Positions 1 to 8,415 of a DNA stretch of 64,000 nt are shown piece by piece (the first letter of the stretch is position 1; each line of letters starts with the position of its first letter). This DNA comes from Salmonella enterica subsp. houtenae serovar Houten (GTDB lineage: Bacteria; Pseudomonadota; Gammaproteobacteria; Enterobacterales; Enterobacteriaceae), in NCBI GenBank assembly GCA_900478215.1, contig LS483478.1, positions 186,001-250,000 on the forward strand, read 5' to 3'. A program made the position numbers and the translations under genes. Under the pieces are notes generated by a model. The model ran no database searches. It was not told where the DNA came from and worked only from the letters and a program-made list of their open reading frames with translations.

Positions 1-2
1 AT

Positions 3-899
3 CTGACCATGACTGGCGACTATAGCCATCAGCATTTGGCGCCGATGAAGCAGGTAGTGCCGCCTCAGTGGGAGGCGCGGAATGATTTTGATGTTTTTGC
101 CGAACTGAGTGAACGATGGGAATCCGGCGGTTACGCACGGTTCACCGAAGGAAAAAGTGAGCTGGCGTGGCTGGAGACCTTCTACAATATTGCCGCCCAG
201 CGTGGCGCCAGCCAGGGGGTGACTTTGCCGCCATTTACCGAATTCTGGCAGGCTAACCGTTTACTGGAAATGCCGGAAAATCCCGTCAACGCGCAGTTTG
301 TGCGCTTTGCGGATTTCCGCCGCGATCCTGATAATCATCCGCTAAAAACGGCCAGCGGTAAAATCGAAATCTATTCTGCGCACATTGCCAGCTATGGTTA
401 CGCGGATTGTCCCGGCCATCCGATGTGGCTTGTGCCGGATGAGTGGCACGGTAACGCCGACGCGGGACAGGTTCAGCTACTTTCCGCACATCCGGCGCAC
501 CGCCTGCATAGCCAGCTTAACTACAGTTCGTTACGGGAACGCTATGCGGTCGCGGGACGCGAACCGGTGACGATTCATCCGCAGGATGCGACAGGGCGCG
601 GAATCGTTGATGGCGATACGGTACGCGTCTGGAATCATCGCGGACAGATTCTGGCGGGCGCGGTCGTTACCGAAGGGATTCGGCCCGGCGTCATCTGTAT
701 TCACGAAGGCGCATGGCCAGACCCTGAACCTACCGCAAGCGGTATATGTAAAAACGGCGCGGTAAACGTCCTGACAAAAGATCTTCCCAGCTCCCGACTG
801 GGGAACGGTTGTGCGGGCAACACCGCGCTGGTCTGGTTTGAGAAATATACCGGCCCGGCGTTACCGCTTACAGCGTTTGATCCGCCTGCCAACTCATAA
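3..899 (+). CDS. bisC: Biotin sulfoxide reductase, C-terminal part (cut by window start)
   Basis: This is the C-terminal 298 residues of a molybdopterin enzyme of the DMSO/TMAO/biotin sulfoxide reductase family; the start lies upstream of the window and the frame is open to its edge. The visible part ends in the molybdopterin-dinucleotide binding domain, with the 'LLSAHPAHRLHSQL' stretch and the late 'GDTVRVWNHRG' barrel typical of the family. The family reduces biotin sulfoxide and methionine sulfoxide. The choice of bisC over its relatives torZ or dmsA rests on the neighbours yiaC and tag, which adjoin bisC in E. coli. The last 32 bases overlap the end of the convergent yiaC gene. Confidence 0.9.
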   Translation: MTMTGDYSHQHLAPMKQVVPPQWEARNDFDVFAELSERWESGGYARFTEGKSELAWLETFYNIAAQRGASQGVTLPPFTEFWQANRLLEMPENPVNAQFVRFADFRRDPDNHPLKTASGKIEIYSAHIASYGYADCPGHPMWLVPDEWHGNADAGQVQLLSAHPAHRLHSQLNYSSLRERYAVAGREPVTIHPQDATGRGIVDGDTVRVWNHRGQILAGAVVTEGIRPGVICIHEGAWPDPEPTASGICKNGAVNVLTKDLPSSRLGNGCAGNTALVWFEKYTGPALPLTAFDPPANS

Positions 900-1308
900 T
901 CCAGGTGGGATGGCAAGTATCCTCTTGCCAGGCGCTATCTTCAATACGGAAACCGAGCGCATGGTAGAAGTTTACGGCTGATTGGTTTTTCTGATAAACC
1001 TCCAGGCTCAGCAGCGGAAAACGTTGCTGCACATACTCCAGCAGAGCTTTACCAATACCGTGTCTTAACGCGTCGGGGGCGACAAACAGCGCCCCGACAA
1101 AACGGGCTTCCAGCATGCTGACGAAGCCTTTCAGTAATCCATTTTCCTCCCATACCCAGGTTTGCGCGGCGGGTAAATAGACGTCGCGTACAATCGCTTC
1201 GCTCTCGTGCCAGTAACGTTCTTCAATAAAGGGATGGGCATAAATGGTACTTTTCATCCACAGCGCCAGAATAGACGCCATGTCTTCACTTTGGGATTGG
1301 CGAATCAT
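868..1308 (-). CDS. yiaC: GNAT-family N-acetyltransferase YiaC
   Basis: A 146-residue GNAT acetyltransferase. The acetyl-CoA binding motif A is visible as 'ALRHGIGKALLEYVQ', followed by the C-terminal 'YQKNQSAVNFYHALGF' helix-strand that is standard in the family. E. coli YiaC has been reported to acetylate protein lysines; whether this protein does so is inference. The start at 1308 gives the E. coli length. An upstream in-frame start at 1401 would add 31 residues without family similarity and lies deep inside tag. The chosen start overlaps the end of tag by 23 bases, so the two are probably cotranscribed and translationally coupled. Its 3' end overlaps bisC. Confidence 0.9.
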   Translation of the reverse strand: MIRQSQSEDMASILALWMKSTIYAHPFIEERYWHESEAIVRDVYLPAAQTWVWEENGLLKGFVSMLEARFVGALFVAPDALRHGIGKALLEYVQQRFPLLSLEVYQKNQSAVNFYHALGFRIEDSAWQEDTCHPTWIMSWQADQTL

Positions 1309-1867
1309 GTTTTTCTCCCGGATGGCGAAAACAGCCGGTAATATGGTCGTTGACCAGTCCGCACGCCTGCATAAAGGAGTAACAGATAGTCGTACCGACA
1401 AACTTGAAACCGCGCTTTTTCAATGCCTTAGCAAGCGCATCGGACGCTGGTGTTGAAGTAGGGATCTCATCCAGGCTGGTCGCCTGGGTAATCTGCGGCT
1501 GGCCATCAACGAATGACCAGACAAAATCGGCGAAAGGTTCGCCGTTTTGCTCCATCGCGAGATACGCGCGGGCGTTGCCGATGATGGCCTGAATTTTCCC
1601 GCGATGCCGTATGATGCCCGTATTCTGTAGCAGGCGTTCAACGTCCTCCTCCTGCATAGCAGCCACGCGAACGGGATCAAACTGATGAAAACAGGCGCGA
1701 TAGTTCTCTCGTTTTTTAAGCACGGTGATCCAGGATAAACCGGCCTGTTGACCTTCAAGGCAGATCATTTCCAACAACTTTCTGCCATCCTTTTCCGGTA
1801 TGCCCCACTCGTTGTCATGATAGGCGATATAAAGGGGCTCCTGACTGACCCAGCCGCAACGCTGCAT
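1286..1867 (-). CDS. tag: DNA-3-methyladenine glycosylase I
   Basis: Tag removes 3-methyladenine from alkylated DNA, the first step of base excision repair. The 193-residue product begins MQRCGWVSQ and keeps the zinc snap of the family: Cys4, His17 and the late 'DHITGC' pair that corresponds to His175/Cys179. The start at 1867 has an AGGAAG ribosome site just upstream and agrees with the E. coli start; a longer frame from 1909 adds 14 residues with no support. The C-terminus is about six residues longer than in E. coli. It heads a two-gene unit with yiaC and is divergent from yhjY across about 155 bp. Confidence 0.95.
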   Translation of the reverse strand: MQRCGWVSQEPLYIAYHDNEWGIPEKDGRKLLEMICLEGQQAGLSWITVLKKRENYRACFHQFDPVRVAAMQEEDVERLLQNTGIIRHRGKIQAIIGNARAYLAMEQNGEPFADFVWSFVDGQPQITQATSLDEIPTSTPASDALAKALKKRGFKFVGTTICYSFMQACGLVNDHITGCFRHPGEKHDSPIPK

Positions 1868-2023
1868 AGACTTCCTCGTTAGTGTGGTTATCGCGAAAAT
1901 TTCCTTCAACCCGCCTTGACGGGCTCGCTAAAAGGACAATAGTTAATACAGGGTTGCTGCCCGACATCCTTCATTCAATGACAATAATATCGCCGAATTC
2001 GGCTCTACTCTGGAGTCGCGTTG

Positions 2024-2728
2024 ATGATTGTAAAAAAACGCCGTGGTCGCCGGACATTGCGTCGTCTGGCGGGCCTTATGGCCTGCTCGTTTTTTATCAA
2101 TACAGCATATGCCTGGCAACAAGAATATATCGCTGAAGCGGTTCCGGGGCATACGACGGAACGCTATACCTGGGACAGCGATCACCAACCGAGTTACAAC
2201 GACATTCTGGCCGAACGCATTCAGTTTACGCAAAACACGGTTGGGCCGGTACTTAGCCTGGCGGATGACACCCCGCTTGATGCGACCAGCGGTATCAGTA
2301 TGGGCTGGAACTTTCCGCTTTCCCGGCGCGTGACCACCGGGCCGGTAGCGGCGCTGCATTACGACGGTTCGAATGCTTCAATGTATAACGAATATGGTGA
2401 TAGCGCGACGACATTAACGCTCACCGATCCGTTATGGCATGCCAGCGTCAGTACGTTAGGCTGGCGGGTAAACTCGCAGTTCGGCGATGTCCATCCCTGG
2501 GCGCAAATCAGCTATAACCAGCAGTTTGGGGAAAATATCTGGAAGGCGCAGTCCGGATTGAGCCGTATGACCGCAGTAAACCAGGAGGGAAACTGGCTGG
2601 ATGTGACCGTAGGCGCGGATATGTTACTTAACCGGCACCTGGCGGCGTATGCAGCGTTTTCCCAGGCGGAAAATAGCGCTACGGATAGTGATTATTTGTA
2701 TACCCTGGGAGTGAGCGCCCGCTTTTAA
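2024..2728 (+). CDS. yhjY: Autotransporter beta-domain protein YhjY
   Basis: A 234-residue exported protein with an arginine-rich signal peptide ending near 'INTAYA|WQQ'. The rest resembles a small outer-membrane beta-barrel: alternating aromatic and polar strands and a terminal 'YTLGVSARF' ending in Phe, as in autotransporter barrel domains. The E. coli homologue is YhjY, whose function is not established. Two starts are possible: TTG at 2021 and ATG at 2024. The GGAG at 2012-2015 lies 8 bases before the ATG and 5 before the TTG, so I prefer the ATG. In E. coli yhjX lies between this gene and eptB; here it is absent. Confidence 0.82.
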   Translation: MIVKKRRGRRTLRRLAGLMACSFFINTAYAWQQEYIAEAVPGHTTERYTWDSDHQPSYNDILAERIQFTQNTVGPVLSLADDTPLDATSGISMGWNFPLSRRVTTGPVAALHYDGSNASMYNEYGDSATTLTLTDPLWHASVSTLGWRVNSQFGDVHPWAQISYNQQFGENIWKAQSGLSRMTAVNQEGNWLDVTVGADMLLNRHLAAYAAFSQAENSATDSDYLYTLGVSARF

Positions 2729-2958
2729 CGAGATAAACCGCCGCCTGGACTTATTAGAAGTTCAGCTAATACCCTGTCTATATATTTACAAAAATATATA
2801 GGTCAATCACATTCTCTATAGACACTTTTTGCGCTTCCTGTGGTCTACTTAGCCGCGCTTGTAGACTTTCTCACATCTGCGTTAGCCGCATATTTACCTG
2901 TTTGATTAAAGAATCGTTGTACAGGTCGTTTTTATCCCGATTTCCAGGGCTTGTTTGC
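2729..2958. promoter_or_regulatory. yhjY-eptB intergenic region with AT-rich palindrome
   Basis: 230 bp without a gene. The E. coli gene yhjX would lie here and there is no trace of it. A perfect 10-bp inverted repeat with a 4-base loop, CTATATATTT at 2778-2787 and its complement at 2792-2801, lies about 160 bp before the eptB start. It could be an operator or part of a promoter. I cannot place the eptB promoter with confidence. Confidence 0.4.
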
Positions 2959-4650
2959 ATGAGATACATTAAATCGATGACGCAGCAGAAACTGAGTTTC
3001 TTGCTCGCGCTCTATATCGGTCTGTTTATGAATTGCGCTGTGTTTTACCGCCGTTTTGGTAGCTATGCGCAAGAGTTTACCATTTGGAAAGGACTCTCTG
3101 CGGTTGTCGAACTTGGCGCCACGGTGCTGGTGACGTTCTTCTTACTGCGCCTTCTTTCGCTGTTTGGCCGACGAGTCTGGCGCGTACTGGCCACGCTGGT
3201 GGTGCTGTTTTCCGCTGGCGCCAGTTATTACATGACCTTCCTGAACGTGGTGATTGGCTACGGCATTATTGCGTCTGTTATGACCACCGACATCGACCTC
3301 TCGAAAGAGGTCGTGGGTCTGCACTTCGTATTATGGCTGATTGTCGTGAGCGCGCTTCCGCTAATCTTCATCTGGAGTAACCGTTGTCGCTATACGTTGT
3401 TGCGTCAGTTGCGTACGCCGGGGCAGCGTTTTCGCAGCGCCGCTGCGGTGGCGCTTGCAGGCGTGATGGTGTGGGCGCCTATCCGCTTGCTGGATGTACA
3501 GCAGAAAAAAGTTGAGCGGGCGACAGGAGTCGATTTACCCAGCTATGGCGGCGTGGTGGCGAACTCCTACTTGCCCTCAAACTGGTTATCTGCGCTAGGG
3601 CTGTATGCGTGGGCGCAGGTGGATGAGTCGTCGGACAATAATTCATTAATAAACCCGGCAAAGAAATTTACCTATGTTGCGCCAAAAGATAATGATGATA
3701 CCTACGTTGTTTTTATTATCGGTGAAACCACCCGCTGGGATCATATGGGGATTTTCGGCTACGAGCGTAATACCACGCCGAAGCTGGCGCAGGAAAAAAA
3801 TCTGGCGGCGTTTCGCGGGTATTCCTGCGATACCGCGACGAAGCTTTCGTTACGCTGCATGTTTGTAAGGGAAGGCGGCGCTGATAATAACCCGCAGCGT
3901 ACGCTAAAAGAGCAGAATGTTTTTGCCGTACTCAAACAGCTCGGGTTCAGCTCCGATCTGTACGCCATGCAGAGCGAGATGTGGTTCTATAGCAATACTA
4001 TGGCGGACAATATCTCCTACCGCGAGCAGATCGGCGCGGAGCCGCGTAATCGTGGGAAAACGGTTGATGACATGCTGTTGATTGATGAGATGCAGACCTC
4101 GCTTGCCCAGAATCCAGAGGGTAAGCACCTGATTATCCTGCATACCAAAGGGTCGCATTTTAACTATACGCAACGTTATCCGCGTAGCTATGCTCAGTGG
4201 AAGCCTGAGTGTGTTGGGGTGGATAGCGGTTGCACGAAAGCGCAGATGATCAACTCTTATGACAACTCCGTGACCTATGTTGATCATTTTATTACCAGCG
4301 TGTTCGATCAGCTACGTAATAAAAAAGCGATTGTGTTCTACGCGGCTGACCATGGCGAGTCGATTAACGAGCGTGAACATTTGCACGGTACGCCGCGTAA
4401 CATGGCGCCGCCGGAGCAATTCCGCGTTCCGATGTTGGTATGGATGTCGGATAAATACCTTGCCAATCCACAGTATGCGCAGATGTTCGCTCACCTGAAA
4501 CAACAGGCGGAGATCAAAGTGCCGCGGCGTCATGTGGAACTGTACGACACGATAATGGGCTGCCTGGGATACACGTCGCCGAATGGCGGCATTAACCAGA
4601 ATAACAACTGGTGCCATATTCCCGATGCGCAGAACGTCGCCATGAAGTAA
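2959..4650 (+). CDS. eptB: Kdo2-lipid A phosphoethanolamine 7''-transferase EptB
   Basis: An inner-membrane enzyme that adds phosphoethanolamine to the outer Kdo sugar of lipopolysaccharide, changing surface charge and resistance to cationic peptides. The 563-residue product has about five N-terminal membrane segments in the first 190 residues, then a periplasmic sulfatase-fold domain. The nucleophile motif GETT is at 255-258 (Thr257) and the metal-site motif AADHGES has Asp464-His465. Paired cysteines (for example SCDTATKLSLRC) are as expected for a periplasmic domain. The start at 2959 follows AGGG with 9-base spacing and matches E. coli; a 19-residue upstream extension from 2902 is unlikely. 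In E. coli the mRNA is controlled by small RNAs, including MgrR. Confidence 0.95.
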   Translation: MRYIKSMTQQKLSFLLALYIGLFMNCAVFYRRFGSYAQEFTIWKGLSAVVELGATVLVTFFLLRLLSLFGRRVWRVLATLVVLFSAGASYYMTFLNVVIGYGIIASVMTTDIDLSKEVVGLHFVLWLIVVSALPLIFIWSNRCRYTLLRQLRTPGQRFRSAAAVALAGVMVWAPIRLLDVQQKKVERATGVDLPSYGGVVANSYLPSNWLSALGLYAWAQVDESSDNNSLINPAKKFTYVAPKDNDDTYVVFIIGETTRWDHMGIFGYERNTTPKLAQEKNLAAFRGYSCDTATKLSLRCMFVREGGADNNPQRTLKEQNVFAVLKQLGFSSDLYAMQSEMWFYSNTMADNISYREQIGAEPRNRGKTVDDMLLIDEMQTSLAQNPEGKHLIILHTKGSHFNYTQRYPRSYAQWKPECVGVDSGCTKAQMINSYDNSVTYVDHFITSVFDQLRNKKAIVFYAADHGESINEREHLHGTPRNMAPPEQFRVPMLVWMSDKYLANPQYAQMFAHLKQQAEIKVPRRHVELYDTIMGCLGYTSPNGGINQNNNWCHIPDAQNVAMK

Positions 4651-4740
4651 GGCGTCTGCCGACTTTCTCGCCGATTGAATCGTATTTTGCGACTAAGGGA
4701 TTGACGGGCGTGCGCCTGAGCAGTAAGATGCGCCCGCATT

Positions 4741-4817
<77 letters not shown>

Positions 4818-4823
4818 AATTTG

Positions 4824-4852
4824 AAAACCCTGCTCAATGAGCAGGGTTTTTT
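4824..4852 (+). terminator. Rho-independent terminator after proK
   Basis: Perfect 12-bp stem AAAACCCTGCTC / GAGCAGGGTTTT with loop AAT, then further T residues. A second identical copy lies at 4991-5019 inside the tandem repeat. Confidence 0.92.
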
Positions 4853-4990
4853 GCATCTGGAGCCAGCGAGGATGAGAACCTCCGGGGGCGGGAGGTTCGA
4901 CCCGAGCGAAGCGAGAGAACGTTGCGCGAGCAACGGCCCGCAGGGCGAGCCACGTAGTGGTGAGTCATCCTCTATCACCGACCAAATTTG

Positions 4991-5019
4991 AAAACCCTGC
5001 TCAATGAGCAGGGTTTTTT
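4991..5019 (+). terminator. Second copy of the proK terminator
   Basis: Identical in stem, loop and T run to 4824-4852, lying in the second repeat copy. Confidence 0.85.
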
Positions 5020-5119
5020 GCGTCTGGAGCCAGCGAGGATGAGAACCTCCGGAGGCGGGAGGTTCGACCCGAGCGAAGCGAGAGAACGTTGCGCGAGCAA
5101 CGGCCCGCAGGGCGAGCCA

Positions 5120-5635
5120 TTCTCTCATTGCTGACATATTCCACTGCTTTTGCCGCCGTTTGCGTAAATCGTTTTTTGCGTTACCGCCTGCCGTACGTAG
5201 CATTTTGCGCTGTACGCTTTAACGTACATGGTATTAATCGCTCATATATGCGCCATTTTTTTAAAATTTTTGCGTTTACGGCATAAAAGTTAAACACTAA
5301 CTGTTTCTAAATATTAAGGTAATTATTCTGACGTTACCGGCGTAGCACAAATTTCCCTGCTGAAAATACCCTTCTGAACTTTTTTTAATCTTTGTTTGTT
5401 AATTCTCACCGTTGTTGTAAAAGCTGGTTACCTGTATTGACGTTTTGACATTCTGTTGACAGATTGTAGGGAATGAGGGGCATTTTATGGAGAATCCGCA
5501 CTGCAACTCAGTCGTTTATGCGAACGGAAGCCCCACCTCTCACTACTGACCTGACCAGGTAAAAAACAAAAAAGGCCGGGCGGTAAAAGCCGCTGCAAAG
5601 GGCAAAACAACATACATCACAATTGGAGCAAAAGA
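5120..5635 (+). promoter_or_regulatory. proK-dppA intergenic region and dppA leader
   Basis: 516 bp with no gene that I can support. The first half is AT-rich. Three TTGAC elements in phase, TTGACG at 5437-5442, TTGACA at 5445-5450 and TTGACA at 5456-5461, mark a likely -35 region; no good -10 hexamer is obvious. In E. coli the dppA transcript begins about 165 nt before the start codon, which would fall near 5471 here. The leader is therefore long and open to post-transcriptional control. Confidence 0.45.
5603..5628 (+). promoter_or_regulatory. CA-rich GcvB target site and ribosome binding site of dppA
   Basis: The stretch AAAACAACATACATCACA directly before the ribosome site GGAG (5625-5628) is rich in C and A and lacks G. 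This is the type of target bound by the GU-rich seed of the small RNA GcvB, which is known to repress dppA in Salmonella and E. coli. Pairing here would block ribosome entry. The GcvB gene is not in this window. Confidence 0.7.
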
Positions 5636-7243
5636 ATGAGTATTTCCTTGAAGAAGTCAGGGATGCTGAAGCTTGGTCTGAGCCTCGTGGCAATGACCGT
5701 TGCAGCAAGCGTACAGGCTAAAACTCTGGTTTATTGTTCAGAAGGATCTCCCGAAGGGTTCAACCCGCAGTTATTTACTTCCGGCACCACTTATGACGCC
5801 AGCTCTGTGCCCATCTACAACCGTCTGGTGGAATTCAAAATCGGCACTACGGAAGTGATCCCGGCTCTTGCTGAGAAGTGGGATATCAGCGAAGACGGTA
5901 AAACCTATACGTTCCACCTGCGTAAAGGGGTGAAATGGCAATCCAGCAAGGATTTCAAACCCACGCGCGAGATGAATGCCGATGATGTCGTGTTCTCTTT
6001 CGACCGACAGAAAAACGCGCAGAACCCGTATCATAAAGTGTCTGGCGGCAGCTATGAGTACTTTGAAGGTATGGGGCTGCCGGATCTGATTAGCGAAGTG
6101 AAGAAAGTAGACGACCACACCGTGCAGTTTGTGCTGACGCGTCCGGAAGCGCCGTTCCTCGCCGATTTAGCGATGGACTTCGCCTCTATTCTTTCTAAAG
6201 AATATGCTGACAATATGCTGAAAGCCGGTACGCCGGAAAAAGTGGATCTGAACCCGGTGGGCACTGGCCCGTTCCAACTGGTGCAGTATCAGAAAGACTC
6301 CCGCATCCTTTACAAAGCCTTTGACGGCTACTGGGGCACCAAGCCGAAAATCGATCGCCTGGTTTTCTCTATTACGCCTGACGCTTCTGTGCGTTACGCT
6401 AAACTGCAGAAAAATGAATGCCAGGTGATGCCGTATCCGAACCCGGCTGACATCGCCCGTATGAAGCAGGATAAAAACATCAACCTGATGGAGCAGGCGG
6501 GTCTGAACGTTGGCTATCTCTCTTATAACGTGCAGAAAAAACCGCTGGATAACGTCAAAGTTCGCCAGGCGTTGACGTATGCAGTGAATAAAGAGGCGAT
6601 CATCGAAGCCGTGTATCAGGGGGCGGGCGTTGCCGCGAAAAACCTGATCCCGCCGACAATGTGGGGCTATAACGACGATGTTAAAGACTACGCCTACGAT
6701 CCGGAAAAAGCGAAGGCTCTGCTGAAAGAAGCCGGTCTGGAAAAAGGCTTTGCCATCGATCTGTGGGCAATGCCGGTACAGCGTCCCTATAACCCGAACG
6801 CGCGCCGTATGGCGGAAATGATTCAGGCGGACTGGGCGAAGATTGGCGTTCAGGCCAAAATCGTTACCTATGAATGGGGCGAATATCTCAAGCGCGCTAA
6901 AGATGGCGAACATCAGACGGTGATGATGGGCTGGACCGGCGATAACGGCGATCCGGATAACTTCTTCGCCACTCTGTTCAGTTGTGATGCCGCGCAGCAA
7001 GGCTCTAACTATTCAAAATGGTGCTACAAGCCGTTTGAAGATCTGATTCAGCCAGCGCGTGCGACCGATGACCACAACAAGCGTATTGAACTCTATAAAC
7101 AGGCCCAGGTTGTGATGCATGACCAGGCGCCGGCGCTGATCATCGCTCACTCCACGGTTTATGAGCCAGTACGTAAAGAAGTTAAAGGCTATGTGGTTGA
7201 TCCGCTGGGCAAACATCACTTCGAAAACGTCTCTGTCGAATAA
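5636..7243 (+). CDS. dppA: Periplasmic dipeptide/heme-binding protein DppA
   Basis: The solute-binding component of the dipeptide ABC transporter. It binds dipeptides in the periplasm and, in E. coli, also 5-aminolevulinate and heme, and acts as chemoreceptor partner. The 535-residue precursor has a typical signal peptide of 28 residues ending 'AASVQA|KTLVYC'. The mature part belongs to the SBP family 5, with 'SEGFNPQ'-like N-terminal strand and the long 'YDPEKAKALLKEAG' region. The start has GGAG seven bases upstream. It is the first gene of dppABCDF, separated from dppB by a REP palindrome that may stabilise the abundant dppA message over the rest. Confidence 0.97.
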   Translation: MSISLKKSGMLKLGLSLVAMTVAASVQAKTLVYCSEGSPEGFNPQLFTSGTTYDASSVPIYNRLVEFKIGTTEVIPALAEKWDISEDGKTYTFHLRKGVKWQSSKDFKPTREMNADDVVFSFDRQKNAQNPYHKVSGGSYEYFEGMGLPDLISEVKKVDDHTVQFVLTRPEAPFLADLAMDFASILSKEYADNMLKAGTPEKVDLNPVGTGPFQLVQYQKDSRILYKAFDGYWGTKPKIDRLVFSITPDASVRYAKLQKNECQVMPYPNPADIARMKQDKNINLMEQAGLNVGYLSYNVQKKPLDNVKVRQALTYAVNKEAIIEAVYQGAGVAAKNLIPPTMWGYNDDVKDYAYDPEKAKALLKEAGLEKGFAIDLWAMPVQRPYNPNARRMAEMIQADWAKIGVQAKIVTYEWGEYLKRAKDGEHQTVMMGWTGDNGDPDNFFATLFSCDAAQQGSNYSKWCYKPFEDLIQPARATDDHNKRIELYKQAQVVMHDQAPALIIAHSTVYEPVRKEVKGYVVDPLGKHHFENVSVE

Positions 7244-7250
7244 TTAAAAG

Positions 7251-7293
7251 AGCGCTACGCCCCGGATTTTCCAGGCCGGATAAGCGTAGCGCC
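7251..7293. repeat. REP-type palindrome between dppA and dppB
   Basis: GCGCTACGC at 7252-7260 is complemented by GCGTAGCGC at 7284-7292, with CCGG cores inside. This is a REP-like hairpin in the operon's only long gap, where such elements commonly protect the upstream mRNA from 3' decay. Confidence 0.75.
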
Positions 7294-7386
7294 ATTCGCC
7301 CCTCGGCTGTTTTTGAGCGGGATAAGATTTGTGAGCAATACAGACTCACGGTTCCAGGCCGTGCGTCATGAGAGAGAATCCGGGTT

Positions 7387-8406
7387 ATGTTGCAGTTCAT
7401 TCTCCGACGTTTGGGACTCGTCATCCCAACGTTTATCGGTATTACCCTTCTCACCTTTGCCTTTGTCCATATGATCCCGGGCGATCCGGTGATGATCATG
7501 GCGGGTGAGCGAGGTATCTCCCCTGAGCGTCATGCTCAACTGCTGGCTGAACTCGGTCTTGATAAACCGATGTGGCAGCAGTACCTCCATTATATCTGGG
7601 GGGTTATGCATGGCGATTTAGGTATTTCGCTGAAAAGCCGCATCCCCGTATGGGATGAGTTTGTGCCCCGCTTTAAAGCGACGCTGGAACTTGGCGTCTG
7701 CGCCATGATTTTCGCCACTGCGGTGGGAATTCCGGTTGGCGTACTGGCTGCCGTCAAACGCGGCTCTATTTTCGACCATACTGCCGTTGGCCTGGCGCTG
7801 ACCGGTTACTCTATGCCGATCTTCTGGTGGGGCATGATGCTGATTATGCTGGTCTCCGTCCACTGGAACCTGACGCCGGTTTCCGGGCGCGTGAGCGATA
7901 TGGTGTTTCTTGATGACACCAATCCATTGACTGGCTTTATGCTGATCGACACCGCTATCTGGGGCGAAGAGGGTAACTTTATTGATGCGCTGGCGCATAT
8001 GATCCTGCCTGCGATGGTGCTCGGCACAATCCCGCTGGCCGTCATTGTGCGTATGACCCGTTCCTCGATGCTGGAAGTGTTGGGGGAGGATTACATCCGT
8101 ACCGCGCGCGCCAAAGGGTTGACCAGAATGCGGGTTATTATCATCCATGCTCTGCGTAACGCCATGCTGCCGGTTGTCACCGTGATTGGCCTGCAGGTCG
8201 GGACGCTGTTGGCAGGCGCGATTCTGACAGAAACTATCTTCTCGTGGCCCGGTCTGGGGCGCTGGCTGATCGATGCGCTACAACGCCGCGATTATCCGGT
8301 AGTTCAGGGCGGCGTGTTACTGGTAGCGACGATGATTATTCTCGTCAACCTGCTGGTAGATCTGCTGTACGGCGTGGTGAACCCGCGTATTCGGCATAAG
8401 AAGTAA
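7387..8406 (+). CDS. dppB: Dipeptide ABC transporter permease DppB
   Basis: One of the two membrane subunits of the dipeptide transporter. The 339-residue protein has about six membrane segments. It begins with the 'LQFILRRLGLVIPTFIGITLLTF' helix of the OppB/DppB family and has the EAA loop that contacts the ATPases at 'EVLGEDYIRTARAKGL'. Second gene of the operon, 9 bases before dppC. Length and sequence match the E. coli protein, so I see no alternative. Confidence 0.96.
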   Translation: MLQFILRRLGLVIPTFIGITLLTFAFVHMIPGDPVMIMAGERGISPERHAQLLAELGLDKPMWQQYLHYIWGVMHGDLGISLKSRIPVWDEFVPRFKATLELGVCAMIFATAVGIPVGVLAAVKRGSIFDHTAVGLALTGYSMPIFWWGMMLIMLVSVHWNLTPVSGRVSDMVFLDDTNPLTGFMLIDTAIWGEEGNFIDALAHMILPAMVLGTIPLAVIVRMTRSSMLEVLGEDYIRTARAKGLTRMRVIIIHALRNAMLPVVTVIGLQVGTLLAGAILTETIFSWPGLGRWLIDALQRRDYPVVQGGVLLVATMIILVNLLVDLLYGVVNPRIRHKK

Positions 8407-8415
8407 GGGGCCATC

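Noticed and set aside
2902..2958. Upstream extension of eptB by 19 residues
   Set aside because: The start at 2959 has a ribosome site and matches the E. coli length; the extension has no similarity.
6167..7000. 277-codon open frame on the minus strand inside dppA
   Set aside because: It is antisense to a well-identified gene, rich in His/Arg/Val of the type produced by reading the complement of a GC-biased gene, with no ribosome site or family motif.
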